In this document: positions 13,344-13,468 of the stretch, in pieces
Layout of the letters: the number at the start of each line of letters is the position of its first letter
How positions within the stretch are numbered: the first letter of the stretch is position 1
Assembly: GCA_028872975.1 (NCBI GenBank)
Contig: JAGWNV010000042.1
Location: 1 to 13,468, forward strand
Reading direction: 5' to 3'
From: Acidobacteriota bacterium
GTDB lineage: Bacteria; Actinomycetota; Acidimicrobiia; Acidimicrobiales; UBA8190
DNA length: 13,468 bases
Made by a program: the position numbers and the translations under genes
Notes under the pieces: model-generated
Database searches by the model: none
Told to the model about the DNA's origin: nothing
The model's input: only the letters and a program-made list of their open reading frames with translations

Positions 13344-13468
13344 TACGTGCTCCTCAGGAATGCGTACCACAGGAATGATAGTCCCGGCGCGACCGGGGCC
13401 ACAAAAGAACGCGCGATTATACCGCCCGGCGCGACGCGCCTTGCGCCCGCCAGCACAACGCGGCGTGA
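12414..13468. other. Region of foreign codon and base style (possible chimeric or transferred segment)
   Basis: This covers the first two thirds of fumC plus 125 bp upstream. It shows codons absent or rare elsewhere in the window (TTA, AAA, GAA, GCA, TCA, CTT), no CGG Arg codon, and an A/T-containing upstream region with TATAAT and ACAAAAG. The left boundary is between 12261 (first CGG Arg codon) and 12413 (last A/T-ending codon of the other style). It is either another genome joined in assembly or a recombined segment. Confidence 0.6.
13416..13421 (-). promoter_or_regulatory. Consensus -10 box (TATAAT) upstream of fumC
   Basis: The minus strand reads GGTATAATCGCGCG, an exact sigma-70 -10 hexamer about 72 nt upstream of ATG 13343, giving a leader of roughly 66 nt with an AGGAG site. 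No TTGACA-like -35 is found at 16-18 bp. An exact TATAAT with an A-rich start region contrasts with the TAnnnT-type boxes in the rest of the window. The remaining sequence to the right edge shows no gene. Confidence 0.5.

Noticed and set aside
1..13468. CRISPR array, transposon, tRNA/rRNA, prophage or defence system
   Set aside because: No spaced direct repeats, transposase or integrase motifs, tRNA-like folds or defence domains were found; the gene set is ordinary chromosomal metabolism and stress response.

Overview
The window is very GC-rich DNA with G or C at nearly every third codon position. Several gene families point to a high-GC actinobacterium: a mycothiol S-conjugate amidase (Mca), an F420-type LLM oxidoreductase, a PspA-HtpX-PspAB cluster and an Mce/Mla-type ATPase. 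Leaderless-looking starts with a TAnnnT box about 7 nt upstream fit the same picture. My best guess is an uncultured Acidimicrobiia-like lineage; this is inference from gene content and style. No mobile element, CRISPR array, rRNA or tRNA was seen, and most of the window is ordinary chromosomal housekeeping sequence.

Layout. 1-361: 3' end of a Gly/Thr/Ser-rich protein, 7 bp before an Mce/Mla-type ABC ATPase (369-1286). 1355-1960: a DsbA-superfamily thioredoxin-fold protein. 2004-2513: purE. 2590-3486: a TIGR01777-type SDR epimerase. All of these are on the + strand. A minus-strand LLM F420-dependent oxidoreductase (4448-3495) converges on the SDR gene. It diverges from a small, previously easy-to-miss ORF (4485-4694), which is followed by a YdjC/ChbG-type deacetylase (4726-5556). 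On the minus strand follow an SCP2-like protein (5997-5611) and Mca (7043-6114). Mca diverges from the tight + operon pspA-htpX-pspAB (7200-9539), an envelope-stress module. The minus strand then carries an alpha/beta hydrolase (10418-9558), a DHH-motif protein that I believe is DUF6687-like (11579-10548), a pterin-4a-carbinolamine dehydratase (11872-11576) and class II fumarase fumC (13343-11928).

The most notable observation is inside fumC. Its C-terminal third has the host's codon style (CGG Arg, CTC Leu, almost no A/T at third positions). The N-terminal two thirds and the upstream region have a clearly different style (CGC/CGT Arg with no CGG, CTG Leu, several A/T-ending codons, a TATAAT promoter box). 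The switch falls in or next to the nearly invariant GSSIMPGKVNP segment. This is either a metagenome assembly chimera joined at a conserved gene or a true recombination or transfer event. The right-hand ~1 kb should not be assumed to belong to the same genome. A second pattern is a repeated promoter grammar (TAnnn[T/C], 7-8 nt, start codon) at four genes. It suggests leaderless transcription and helped choose start codons for Mca and the LLM enzyme.
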